NCBI RefSeq assembly: GCF_905475345.1
Contig: NC_066607.1
Span: forward strand, 2,442,501 to 2,506,500
Origin: Vespula vulgaris
Lineage: Eukaryota > Arthropoda > Insecta > Hymenoptera > Vespidae
Length of the DNA: 64,000 nt
Direction: 5' to 3'
Shown one piece after another: positions 51,122 through 63,869 of this stretch; within the stretch, counting starts at the first letter, position 1, and the number at the start of each line of letters is the position of its first letter. Under the pieces are notes generated by a model that saw nothing but the letters and a program-made list of their open reading frames with translations, had not been told where the DNA came from and searched no databases. Made by a program: the position numbers and the translations under genes.

Positions 51122-52691
51122 CAACGACAACGAATATTGCCGGACACCACGATATTCGTATTTCGGATAAACGGCGAGAAAACCGACGCGAGGGCGCGCT
51201 AACTTCGTGCGTCTGCTACTCTTATCTCTCTCTCTCTTTCTCTCTTTCTCTATCTATCTCTATCTATCTTTCTCTCTCTTTCTTTCTTTCTCTCTCTCTC
51301 TCTCTCTCTCGCTCTCGCTTCTCTCCTACTCCTTCCCTCGCTGCTTCGAGCTTCTCTATCTTTCTTCTTTTTTTTTCTCCTTTCCTCTTTCTCCTTCTCC
51401 TCCTTCTGTTTCTTCTTTTCCTTTTTCTTTTTCTTTTTCTTTTTCTTCTTCTTCTTCTTCTTCTTCTTCTAGCTGCTCTGTCTCTTTCTTTTGCTCTCTT
51501 CTCCGATACGCACGATTTTCTCCTCTCGCGATTTAGGGCCGATCTCGCGTATTGCCGTCCCCGCACGTCTAATATTCCACACGTTGTCGTCTAAAATTCT
51601 CTCTCTCTCTCTCTCTCTGTCTTTTTATTTTCTTTCTTTTTTTTTCTTTTTTTCTTTATCTTCTGTACACTGCAAATACGAAATGCGAAAGAGGAAGTAT
51701 GTTAAAGAAGCCGACGCGTTTTAACGATTCGACGATGGATTTCTTTCCGAACGAATATTCCCCCGGATGATTTTCGATCCTCTCCTGAAATTGTTATTTT
51801 TATATATATATATATATGCGTGTATGTGTGTGTATATATATATATCGTATTTATATCGAAAGAAAGACTCTTCTTTTTTCTTGTTGCCCCGTGCGTTTCT
51901 CTCTCTCTTTTTTTTGCTGTTTTGTTTCTTCTTACTCTATTACGTATGTATATCGGAGCAAGGAGTCGGTTAGCCGAGATTCTCTTGTTTTATTCCTTAT
52001 TCTTCTTCCTTCCTCCTTCTTCGTTCGTCGTTCCTTCTTTATTTCCTTCTCTCTTCGCAGCGCCTTCCAAGTTAACTCCGCTCGCTCCACCGATGAATTT
52101 CCCGAACTGTTTCTTCGACTTTGTCTTCTTCTTAAATCTTTCCTTTCTTTCACCAAGCGCGATTCAAAAGAGACAGAAGAAGATTCGAACGCGGTCTCGA
52201 ACCGTAAGATACACGTGTGCGTGCGTGTATCTCCGTGTGCCGTTCGACCGTTTGTCCGTCCGTTCGATTGATCGACCGACCTATCGACCGATCGACCGTC
52301 TGTCCGTTCGTCTACTAAATGTCCGAATCTCGGAATCTGTCTTTCTCTGTTTGTTGTGTCGGTTCGTCTGTTACGTATCTATAAGTATCTATGTATGTAC
52401 GTATGTATGTGCGTATGATGTATGTATGATGTATGTATGATGTATGTATGATGTATGTGTGTACGTATGTAGAGGTATTCTCTGCTCGATGGAAAGTCCG
52501 TGAGTGTTATGACGGAGAGAAAATTCGCGCGTATGTCCAAGCCCGACGAAAAGCCGAAAAGAAGAAGACGGAGAAGGAGCCACGACGACGTCGGAATCGG
52601 TCTTCGCAGAAACAGCTCTCTACCTTTTTTGAGGTTAAGGTACGGGCACGCTGACCGCTCTCTCGACGACTCACGGTGTGTGTCCAGAAGA

Positions 52692-52708
52692 TTCTCCTCT
52701 CTCTCTCT

Positions 52709-52739
<31 letters not shown>

Positions 52740-52882
52740 CTCTTTCCTTCTCTCTCTCTCTCTCTCTCTTTCTTCTCTCTTTCTTTTTCTTTCTTTCTTT
52801 TCACTCTTTCTCTCTCTCTCTTTTTCTTTCTTTCTTTCCCTCTCTCTCTTTTCTCCCTCTCCTCTCTCTCTCTCTCTCTCCT
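52692..52882. repeat. Pyrimidine tract of 191 bp with one A
   Basis: CTTT and CT repeats, with a single purine at about 52803. On the Imp strand this is a GAAA/GA polypurine tract 2.5 kb upstream of the start codon. Confidence 0.9.
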
Positions 52883-53183
52883 TGCGACACGAAGCACCTT
52901 CCTTCCAAGCTCTCCTCTCTTTGACGCTAGAAGAGACCACGACTTCTGCGATGCGATGCAAACTCGTTTTTTCGTAGCCTCTCTCTCTCTCTCTCTCTTT
53001 CTCTCTTTTGCCAGTTAGCAAGGCTCTCTAATCTCTCCTCGCGTTCTCTCTCTCTCTCTCTCTCTCTCTCGTACCATCGTGCAGATTCTCGTTCGTTCCT
53101 CCGCTCCTTCCCCTCTTCTCCTCTCGTCTTCAACGAGACCGTCCTTCTCTCTTTCCCTCTCCCTCTTACCCTCTTTCATTCCT

Positions 53184-53214
<31 letters not shown>

Positions 53215-53269
53215 ATATCGCGCAAAGAAGACCGAGCCAGAAAACCAACTCGAAATACGCGAATGATCG

Positions 53270-53340
53270 TGCTCTTATTGGCCGGACAGACGCCACGTGG
53301 GTGCCCCACCGACTCCCGCCTCTGTTTCCGATTGGTCGAT
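53270..53340 (-). promoter_or_regulatory. Candidate Imp promoter: two CCAAT boxes and an E-box
   Basis: Within a repeat-free, CpG-rich islet the plus strand shows ATTGG at 53277-53281 and 53331-53335, so both are CCAAT on the gene strand. A perfect CACGTG E-box lies between them at 53294-53299. Two same-facing CCAAT boxes about 54 bp apart around an E-box are typical of a core-proximal promoter. The islet lies 3.0 kb upstream of the Imp ATG and faces it. No TATA box is visible downstream on that strand. Function is inferred from motifs only. Confidence 0.45.
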
Positions 53341-53916
53341 TTTCGCACGTCGGTTTTCTCAGCCAAGCCGAGCGCGCTCCGTTCGTTCGCTCGCTTGCTC
53401 GCTCGTTCGCTTGCTCGCTCGCTCGCTCGTTCGCTCGCATATTATTCCTCTCTCTCTCTCTCTCTCTTTTTCTAACGCACGTCCACGTCGCTTTTTTTTC
53501 TATTTCTTCCTCCTCCTCCTCCTCGTCTTCTTCTTCCTTCTCTTCTCTTTCTTCTTCTTCTTCTTCTTCTTCTTCATCTTCTTCTTCTTCTCTTCTTCTT
53601 TCACGTTCCTGCATAGCGCGTGAATGCGTGAGTACGTACGTGAGTACGTACGTGAGTGCGTGAGTGCGTAGATGAGCGCGCGCGCGGGATCGAGCGAAGC
53701 TGCACGTGATCACGTGCTTATGCGTAAGCGTACTCGCGCGCGCGCACACGCACGCCTTCTTTCCATCTCTCTCTCTCTTTCTCTATATATCTATCTATCT
53801 CTGTCTCTCTTTCTATCTTTCTTTGCCCGTTGCGAGCATTGGACCTCTGCAGGAATCTACCGGGTGTTTTTGGCGAACAACGTTTTCAACGACGTCTTCC
53901 ATTCGTCCTCGTTTCA

Positions 53917-53970
53917 TCCTTCCTTCCTTCCTTCCTTCCTTCCTTCCTTCCTTCCTTCCTTCCTTCCTCC
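53917..53970. repeat. (CTTC)n tetranucleotide
   Basis: TCCTTCCTTCC run of about 13 units. Confidence 0.93.
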
Positions 53971-54282
53971 ATTTTTCTATCTTCCTCGTACATTGTTCGG
54001 TGTTAACACACTCGAACTCCCTTTGCAAGAGAAAACATACTGCTACTATTATTATTGCCACTAGCTCGCTACTAGCTACGAGCTAGTTGCTGGCTAGCTA
54101 TAGTTGCTGCTAGCTACTTGCTGCTAGCTGCTTCTGTTACCGTTGTCCTTTCTTACGAACTTGACAAGGATCTCGAGAGTCGTTTCAACTCTTTTCACTT
54201 ACTATATTCCCATGGCATGGTAGCGACCGCTTTTCCTGAATAGACGAGGAGACATAGGGGAATAGATTTTAGATTCCTTTTA

Positions 54283-54331
54283 CTTTTTTTCTTTCTCTTT
54301 CTTTCTTTCTTTCTTTTCTTTTCTTTTCTTT

Positions 54332-54363
<32 letters not shown>

Positions 54364-54422
54364 TCCTTTCTTCTCTTTTCTTTCTTTTCTTTTCTTTTCT
54401 TTTTTCTTTCTTTTTTTTTTTT
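54283..54422. repeat. (TTTC)/(TTTTC) tract, 140 bp pure pyrimidine
   Basis: The longest uninterrupted polypyrimidine run in the window, mixing TTTC and TTTTC units. Confidence 0.93.
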
Positions 54423-56268
54423 GTTAGACCCCTGCGTTCGTCTATTTCGTGTAATACGCGAATACACTTTTTGAATCTCCTTTTTTTTCTAATCTCGATT
54501 ATAATTTTATCTAGTCGATGCTAGGCGATGTATGTATATGATCCATTAAATACTTTTATTTTTTTTTATACAAAAGATTATATTTTTGTTAACAATTATA
54601 TATATATATATACACATACATACATACATATATATATATACGTCGAATATATATTTCTTCGAATTTTTGGTGTGTCCTTGTGATACCGCTGAACGATACG
54701 CACAAAGGATAGACAAATCCGCGTGTAGTATATAGTACGGTACCTACAAAGGGGTAGAGTGAGACAGCTGCCCACGTACCCAGGGTCAGGGTGCTTCTAG
54801 TAAGAGCACAAGAAAGAGAGAAAGAGAGAGAGAGAGAGAGAGAGGGAAAGAGAGAAAGAAAAAGAAGCAAAAAGAAGAAACCGCGTCCATCTTGTTTTTA
54901 TTCACCTGCCCCTCCGTTTATCGATCAAATCGAACGCAACTAATAAATTCTTCTTCCTTAATTAGCCACGTCCTTGAACGTTTTTTTCTTTCTTTTTGTT
55001 CCCCCTTTTTTACGTTTATTTTAAGACCAACGTTATTGCGTAGGTACTAGTTACGAAACTATTCGTTGTGGGATTAGTTCGCGGTGTTTAGCAGTTTAGA
55101 GATTGTTTTCGTTAACTCGTAGAAATTATTTTAAATTCGATGTTATTCCAGCTCAACTTTCCTTTCGTGTATATAATTCGTTCGATTATTGATTTATTTT
55201 ATTTCGTTAATGTAGAATAATTTCGATTATTTTATCGTTATATATCGCGTTCTACTTTTTTAGAACTTTGATAAAAGATTTGATTATTCGATCGTTTAAA
55301 TATTTCATATACAATAATTTCGATCGCTCCTAAGTTTTTTATCGCAAAAAAAAGAAAAAGAAAAAAAAGAAATGGAGAAAAGTTATTCCAATTCGTTCGT
55401 ACTATCTCGCGTTCTCGTTTTCATTTTAAACATATCATTATTTTAGATTATTTTAGATAACGTTGTTAATAATAATAATTATTATTATTATAATAATCAT
55501 AATAAAAGAGAGAAGAAAGAAAGAAATAAATAAATAAAGAAAGAAAGGAAAAAAAAATTGTTTTAGTTAGGTACGTTCGAAAATGGTAGAGAACGATTCG
55601 AAATATATAGTTGAGTATACTTCCAACGTGCCATCCGGTTTTCGCGTTCCCCTATGTACCCCTCCCAATTTTAGAACGCCTATTCCACGACCCTCCGTGT
55701 GTAGCTTAGAACTATTCGATTACCCCTGTCCACCGTTTAATGGGGGCGTCCTTAGAAACGTATGGAAAGGAAATTTAGCCTTTAGGATATTATACACACG
55801 CTCTCGAACTCGTCCAAGAAATAGTAGAGACCCGTTCCAGAATACATGCATGCATAGATATATACATGTGTACGTACGAACGTATGTATTTATGTATATA
55901 TTTATGTATGTATGTATATATGTACGTATGTACTTCTAGCTCGACTACTTTTATTCCCAAGTCATTGTACGAATTCTTGTGAAAATTCAACTCGTCGAAG
56001 ATTCTCTCGATGTTGTTCGTTACTCGTACGACATTTTTTCTATTCTTTTTTTCTCTCTTTCATCCTCCATAAATCCTTATTATTTATTCTATTATACGCC
56101 ATATATCGGAAATCCCTTTCAATGTTTAAAAGAAAGAGAAAGGGAAAGAAGAAAAAAAAAGGAAAGAACGAAAAGATGGAGCGTAATTACATTTTTTATC
56201 GAAGCAAAGTGTTTGTTGGTAGTAAATTAAAGAGAAAAAAAAAAGAAAATACGAACAAACAAATAAAC

Positions 56269-56304
<36 letters not shown>

Positions 56305-56857
56305 AAGGGAGAGAAAAAAAATAAAATCTAATTACATTTCCATGGAATTTAACATTTATTTTTGATCAAGAAGAAAAAAGAGCAAAAGAACAAATCGAAC
56401 AAAAGATATAAAATCTAATTACGCTCGTATGGAATCGTTAACAGTTATTTTGCGAGGAAGAAAAAATGAGAAAGGAATAAAAAAAAAAAAAACAGATTTA
56501 TTATTACGATAGGGATCTTTTCGATGACCGTACGAATGGAGAAAGCTCGGAACGAAAGCTTCTTTCTTCTGTTTCTTTTTTTTTTTTTTAATTATTATTG
56601 TCATTTTAACGTCGAGATATTATCTTTTTAACAGGAATACGGTAAAACGTGAAAATAGGAAACATAATTCAATGCGATAACGTACGACGATATTTTTAGT
56701 TACGATTAGGTATCTATTTCGTTTCGCGCTTTCGACAGCGACTTGTGTTATCGTCGATTAGGCCAATTTTTTTTTGTTAAATTTTCGATAACGTCATCTT
56801 CCGAGTTTCTCTCTCTCTCTCTCTCTCTCTCCCTTTCTCACTCTCATTCTTTCTTCT

Positions 56858-57337
56858 TAATTCTAATCTACGAAATTACGATTTCGATACAAGGAAACGA
56901 TCATCGTTCTTTTTATTTCCAAAATTTTTTCCTTTCTCTTTTTCTTTTCCTTTTTTACAGATGCGTTATTTTTTTTCTTCTCTTTTCTATTTTTTTTTTA
57001 TCTTCGTTCAAACGGACCCTTCTTCTCACGATAGAATTCTCTCATTGTCTCTCTCTCTCTCTCTCTCTTTTTTTTGTAATTCTAATCTCCGAAATTATGA
57101 TTACGATACAAGGAAACGATCATCGTTTCTTTCCTTATTCTTGTCTTTTTTTGTCGTTGTTGTTGTTGTTTTACAGATTCGTTACCCCTTTTTTTTCCAT
57201 TTTTTTTATTTATCTTCGTTCGAATGGATCTCGCCTCTTTCTTATAACTTTTTTGTCCGTTCTTTCATTTTTACAGATTCGTTATTTCTTTTTCTTTCTA
57301 TTTTTTATCTTCTCACGATAACTTTCTCATTGTGTGT

Positions 57338-57380
<43 letters not shown>

Positions 57381-57550
57381 TCTCTATTTTTTTTAATTCT
57401 AATCTCAGGAATGACGATTTCGATACGAGAAGAAACGATCGTTCTTTTTTTTTGTCTTATTCTTATTTTCTTTCGAAGATCCGTCATCTCTCTCTCTCTT
57501 ATTCTCTCTTTTTTTTCTTTTCGTTCGAATAGGCCCTTCTCACGATGGGA
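56858..57550. repeat. Degenerate long-period tandem repeat, three copies
   Basis: The 50-bp core TAATTCTAATCTNCGAAATTA...ACGATCATCGTT occurs at 56858-56910, 57078-57130 and 57394-57446, with periods of 220 and 316 bp. Each core is preceded by a (CT)n run. Copies are followed by ACAGATTCGTTAT-like and CTTCGTTCGAATGG-like sequence. The short third period contains an extra partial unit near 57275. Confidence 0.8.
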
Positions 57551-58683
57551 CATCGATTCTTTCGATTATAAACCCGCGATACGGTGGTTCATCGCTCGAG
57601 CGTAAGTACTCGCTCGAGGAAATAAAAGAAAGTGAAAAGTTCCAGACAACGTAGGAGAGAATTGGAAAGATTTTCTTTCGGTCCGTGGATTTGGTAGACG
57701 GTTCGACGTTCGTTCATTGTCATTCCACGTGGATTGACACGAAGGTACAATATTCTTTCACGATCATTCGGCTGTGGGTTTTTTCTGGCCACGAGGAGTC
57801 AAGAGAAAAACGCGGCCGTCGTCCGTGCTTAGAACCCCCTTCGAATATTTTTCTTTTTCTTTTTTCTTTCTTTCATCCTTCTTTTTTTCTTTTCTTTTTT
57901 CTTTCTTTTTTTTTCAATGAAAGATATTTCATATTAATAAGGGAGATACGAGTCCAAGAGAAAATGTAAGGGTAAAGAAAAAAAGGAGGAAAGAGAAAAT
58001 AAGAACGAACGGCGTTCTCTCAAACACCATAGAAAAATTATTTTGATCGAGTATTTCAAACTGACGTCTAATCGCGAACTAGTTTATTATTTCTTTTTTT
58101 TTTTTTTTAATTTGCTTTTTCTCGCTCGATATGTCGCAAAGATTTCATTCATATACATGTTCTTGTAACGGAGTTCTTTTTCGAAACGGAGAATTTTTGT
58201 CGAACGATAAAATGAACGGTTCCATTCTTTAAATTAAAAAAACGTGGTTAGAATAGAGTTCGTCGACGAGACTATTCTATTTTTTTCATATATATATATA
58301 TATATATACATGTGTAATGCGACATTTTCTTTTTCTTTTTTTATGAAATTGCAAAAAATCTTCGAAAAACATACTACCACCGTTTCTAAACGTTTCTTTA
58401 ACAACAAGATTTTTTAATCAAAAATTAATTAGCGAATTATTATTCGTACCTTTTTATTTTGCAATAAAAAATGGTAGATATAACAAAATAGATTATTCGC
58501 AATTTTACTCTATGACGATTTTCTATGGCGATTAGAATAATCGATCGTTCGTAGTCATCGTCGTCGTCGTCGTCGTCGTCGTCGTTCTGCGTTTAGAACA
58601 AATTACCGGCTAGGAACTAGGTCGGTCGGTAAGTTAGAATTTAGGAGAGATCTTACTTGCCAACTCAGCAATCGTGAGTTTTG

Positions 58684-58691
58684 TATAAAAG
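58684..58691 (+). promoter_or_regulatory. TATA-box candidate, TATAAAAG
   Basis: TATAAAAG stands in a unique CpG-containing islet (58600-58750), unlike the (TA)n tracts elsewhere. No gene was recognised downstream: the first ATG after it (about 58860) opens only a four-codon frame. Confidence 0.25.
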
Positions 58692-59941
58692 CTTTCGCAT
58701 CTCGCGAAATATCGTTTCGCGTCTGTCGCTAGCGTTTCATTTCCGTGAAAGAGAAAGAGGAAGAAAAAGAAAAAGAAAAAGAAAAAGAAAAAAAGGAGGA
58801 AGAAGAAGAAGAAGAAGAAGAAGAAGAAGAAGACGTTTAGGCGTGTAACGATAACAATAATGGCTACCTATTAGATTTCGTTACGATTCATTTCGAACGA
58901 ACAAACTCGTGTCAACATTTTTCTCAAATCTTTATTCTATAAAACGATATCTTCTATCTCGCTCGGCGTTCGAAAATATTAAAAAATCGAATACGAAAAG
59001 TTTTGGATAAATTATTTCAAATGTTATCCGAACGATAGAACAATTATCTTCGACTTCGTATTTCGACATTCTCAATAACGATATCTATAGCAATTAATGG
59101 AAAACTTTCCAAACGTTTAACGATCAAATATCGTAATCTTTAAACGATACGTACATACACAAATACATACATATACATATATTTTGAAGATATTCAAAAA
59201 AAAAAAAGAAAGAAGAAGAAAGAAAGAAAGAAAGAAAGAAAAAGAAAAAGAAAAATGATCTGGCATTATCTTGGTCCCACATTACACGATATCGTTTACT
59301 ATCGTAAATAATATATTAAACGATAATTTCTAAGTAACCTTAGAAATACATATATATATATATATATTAATCTCTAATAGCGATAAGTTAAGAAACTGAA
59401 GAAAGTCGAGATGATTTTTCACGAACTTTTTCATCTCTCCCTCTCTCTCTTTCTCTCTCTCTCTGATTTTTCCATCGATAGTATCGATCCGAGTAGAAAA
59501 TAAGGCTCTCGAGAAGGCTCTCCCCTCTCAATCGTCTTCTACACCCTCGCAGACCGTTCTTTCTCGAAGAGACCGTTTTGAACAGCCTGTACCAACAGAC
59601 TAATGAACAGTTGGCTCCTATTGGTAGTAGGCGCCTGCGTTTAGGCCTCGTTATGTTACGGTAGCGCAGCTGGCATTGCCCGGACCTTTCCTCTGTCTTT
59701 CTCTGTCTTTCTCTTTCTCTCTCTTTCGTGTACGTGTATGTGTACGTGTCTATTTCTCTAGCGTTCTCTAGGCCATGCGCAGGCCTAGAAAAATATTCCC
59801 GATGGGCCCAGACCACGTTCGTGCCCACCATTGCCTTCCATTTCGACTGCAGGAAATACTAAGCAATAAATCGTGCGACTTATGTACGTGAAACACGTAC
59901 GTACATAGGTATATGTGTGTGTGTGTGTGTGTATATATATA

Positions 59942-60356
59942 TCGGGTTGGCCAATATAAAGCAATGTCGGAATTTGCGGTATTTTATATCTTGATAAATA
60001 AGATTCTTCTGTATCACGTAATACAGTATTGTTTCTCTTTTTGTCTATTAGTATGGTATTAGTTCGGTTTCTAATTAACGTCAATCTTTTTGCGATATTT
60101 TATATCTAAATAAATGAGATTACGCTGTACTACGTAATATAGTATTGTTTTACTTTCTGTCTACTATTGTGATATTGGCTTGATCTATAATTCACTTGAT
60201 CGATATTAGCGATATTTTGTATCTAATTAAGACTAGTAGTATATTGTGTAATATAGTATTTGTATATTGAATAGAGATATATCTTGTAATATATAATAGT
60301 TAGATATAAAATATAATGAAATTTTTATTATTGACATTACTTATTGGTCAATCTAA
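59942..60356. mobile_element. Degenerate mariner-type MITE with internal tandem repeat
   Basis: The left end reads TCGGGTTGGCCAATA and the reverse complement of the right end TTAGATTGACCAATA. After that both run on with similar AAGCAATGTC/AAGTAATGTC. The arms are imperfect inverted repeats of about 28 bp flanked by TA, the mariner target duplication (weak evidence here because the flanks are (TA)n). GGGTTGGC is the core of insect mariner termini as I know them. The element is 415 bp and carries no transposase. Three 116-117 bp units fill its interior, starting at 59976, 60092 and 60209. It is an old, non-autonomous copy. Confidence 0.65.
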
Positions 60357-63300
60357 TATATATACATATGTATACATTAATACATATATATACACATCGT
60401 ATATACATACGAATAATCAGATGAAATACGACTAGTCGAGAATAGGTCGTTAGACGAGCCGTCGGCTCGCACGGTTCTATTTCTATTACTTCTTTTAATT
60501 CTAATCTTACAATTCATTTCCGTAATCTCTTCCTTCAATCGGAAATATTTCTAAACATCCTACGGATACGCAGTATTTTTATTTATTTTTCAAATTGTTT
60601 GGATCGTAAGACGTTCTAAGCTATACATATTTAATCCAAGAAATTCATATTTTTTCTCTTATTGCATGTTAGAGTAATATCACCTGACGTTGTCCTTGTA
60701 AATTGACAATTTTTAATATAATCGCTTTCCTAGAGTTTAATTTCGTTTACATACATTTTCACTGTATAATCAAAAAGAATCTATGTGCACGATACGTTAT
60801 TCTAATGCAAGTTTTGTGCAACTAAATCTCTCAAAATAAACATAATATATATATATATATATATACATAAAAATTAGCTAATGTATTCTTATCATACTTT
60901 ACGTATCATACATACACACATATATACATGTATTTGATTTATTATCTGTCATAGAAAGAAAAAAGAGAAAAAAATAAATTCTCCATGAAAGTGTTTTCGT
61001 AAACCTAATCGTAATAAGTGAAATGTCCTGCGTAACACGATGGTGGGAACAATTTTTTTTCTTTTTCTATTTTATTTTATTTTACTTTCTTTCTTTTTCC
61101 TTCGAAAAACAAGAACGTCTCATCCAACTTCCCGACGTCGGTTGTATCCTACCACATTTTTCGTCTCCTTTCATACTTTTTTATCGCGATGAGTCGCGAT
61201 ACTTCAACAACTCGTAGATATAATAGATATCTATAGATAAGCTCGTCTCGTATTCGCTCGAACAAGTCGCAATGTCTTTTCGTACGTTTCGACTTCGACT
61301 CGCATTCTAAGAGACGCTGAATAATCGTCTCTCATCCTCTTTCCTCCTTCCTCCTTTCCCAAACCACCCACTCCCCTCCCCATGAGCATTAAACCTTTTC
61401 TCTTTTTTCTCTTTTACCCTTCTCTTCCATTCTATTTTATTTCATTTTATTTTATATATATATATATATCTTTTTTTATTTCATTTCGTTTTATCCTTCT
61501 TTAGTTTCTTCTTTGGTTCCGTGTCTTTTCTTTCCTTCCTTTTTTTATTTAGTTATTTCTTTTTTCTACCGTCGATCCCGATATTTATCCCTCTCTCTCT
61601 CGTTCACCTTATATTTTTTCTATTTCCTTTTTTTTTATTCCTATTGTCTTTTTTTTACGATCCCGATAGTACCACCTTCCCTGTCTCTTCCGTTCGTCTC
61701 ATCCCTTTTATTTCGTACATTTTTTTTTGCTCCGAGAGTTCCACTCTTTTTCTACACCCTTCGCCCCTCTAATTCCTCTCTTCATCCCGTCTTTTTTTCT
61801 TTAATTTTTTTATAATATATATATATATATATATATATACTTTTTTTGCTTATTTTTTTGCCATTACCAATTTTCTCATTCGCGCGGATTAACGGCATCG
61901 AACATATATATATACATACATACACATATACATATACATATACATATATATATATATATATTCTAGTTGCTCTCCTAGCTTAGGTATAGGACAGCTGCAG
62001 CCGTTACGAATGCCGTGGTAACGAGCGCATCCAAAGGATCGGGGAATCCATTATGTCGCCGTGAAATCGTAAGAAAAAAAAGTTGGCGGCTCACAAAAGG
62101 AGCGGATCTCACGGATGGATCCCGCGATGACAATATTCAAGGGCTGTTCTGAGTCCCTTTGAGGTCTCTCTCTCTCTCTCTCTGTCTTACTCACTCTCTC
62201 TCTCTTTCTCTTTCCTTCTCACTTTTCTTTCTTTCTTTCTTTCCTTTTTCTTTTTTTTTTGTTTCGTCCTTTTCTGTGGTCGGATGTACCTATGTACCTT
62301 TGCCTATCGCTTAAAAGTAGGTAGGTACTTACTTACTTTAAGAGGTAAGCCCTCTTATTACTACCTCTTCTACCTGGTAAAGCAGTTCCTCTCTCTCTCT
62401 CTCTTTCTCTCTCTTTTACTATCTAGCTATCTATCTATATATCTTTCTCTCTCTCTCTTTCTTTCTATCTCCTTTACTCTCTTCCTTTTGAAAATTTTAT
62501 TACTTAACACTGTTGTTGCACGGATCGTTGCAGTTTCTCGTCGTTTTTGTTTCACCTTTTATTAAAAGACGCCATAGTGCGAAAGGATAAATATATATGT
62601 ATGTATAATATCATTCTTAACTATCGTAACTTCTAATACATCGTCCTCCTAATACTTGTCCTCTCTCTTTTCTCTTCTCTTTAAAAGTCAATTGAAATTT
62701 TAATGCGTTTACACGAACGAACCAAGCAATAGATACATACGTATATCTATCATGGATTACATGTTCTTGATTTTTAAGTAAAAAAAAAAAAAAAAAAACG
62801 TCAAGAATTTATTTTTTATTCGAATACATTGTGAATTGAAATAATAATAATAATGATATTATTTTTTAATACGGATTAAAATAATAATAATAATTTAGAT
62901 AGTAATATATGTTTCGATTTTTTAAACGTTGATACGATTATGACTTGATACAAGATATGAATGAAATTCCTGATGGGATCCTATCATTCTCCTTTTTTTG
63001 ACCTTCTTCTTTTTCTTATTATTATTAACAATCTATCTCTCAATGAAAAAATATCTAATTCATTCTAAAAAACATTGGTATATTCTAATGATTTAATTAT
63101 CCGTCTTTATTAGAAAGACCACATAAACGGACGAACGAATACATTTTTTTTCTTTATAAATAAAAATGAAATCAATGTGAAAGAGAAAAATAATTTTTTA
63201 TGGAGGGCCCACGATATTGATGATTAAAACGATCTATCTTTTTATCAATCTTTCGTAACACCTTTTCTTTACGAACCTAATTCTAATTTTTTTTTGTCTT

Positions 63301-63837
63301 TTCTTTTTCTTTCCTTTCCTTTCATCACGATAAGTCTTTAATGAATACTTTTTTTATTTTATAGAAACCTTGTTTAATATTTACTTAAACATTTATGCAA
63401 TGACATTCTATAATTGGGGCACGGTTTTGCAAATGGCGGACACCATAAGTACGGGTTCGTATAGATGGACTCATGCACGGCAGTACGTGTACGTATGTAT
63501 GTAGTATTATAGTACGTGTACATATGCTAACTGGAGGGGCAGCTTCGAGCACCAGTCTTGGCAAAAGGGTCTTGCGTATAAATGGCGACTCCGAATTCGC
63601 GATGGCCATCGTGAACGCATCGGAAAAATTATTTTTTTTTATCTCAACAGAGTTATATGCATATATATATATATTTATGTATGTGTTTTTTTATTCAATT
63701 TTCTTTTTATTGCCAAAAATTTTTTGCAAACTTCTTTCAAAAATTTTTTTCTCCGTCAATCTCTCGATCATCGCTCTCAGATCATTTCATTAATTCTTAT
63801 AGCTAAATAAAAATATATAGTAATAATAATAATAATA

Positions 63838-63869
<32 letters not shown>

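Larger units (their letters stand above)
50336..54430. other. Imp upstream leader/promoter region, repeat-rich
   Basis: No protein gene is recognised. The stretch contains (GAC)/(ATCAAC) repeats at 50.6-50.9 and 51.08-51.13 kb. Very long pyrimidine tracts on the plus strand (purine on the Imp strand) occur at 51.22-51.48 and 52.69-52.88 kb. GATC/TCGACC-type repeats lie at 52245-52315, the CCAAT/E-box islet at 53.27-53.34 kb, a GCTC/TTCG run at 53380-53438 and CTTC/TTTC tracts at 53.92 and 54.28 kb. Leader exons and introns of Imp may lie here. Confidence 0.6.

Noticed and set aside
53079..53749. Long open frames on both strands over the promoter islet
   Set aside because: They depend on CT/GA and GCTC/TTCG repeats. 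The CCAAT/E-box content fits a promoter better than coding sequence.
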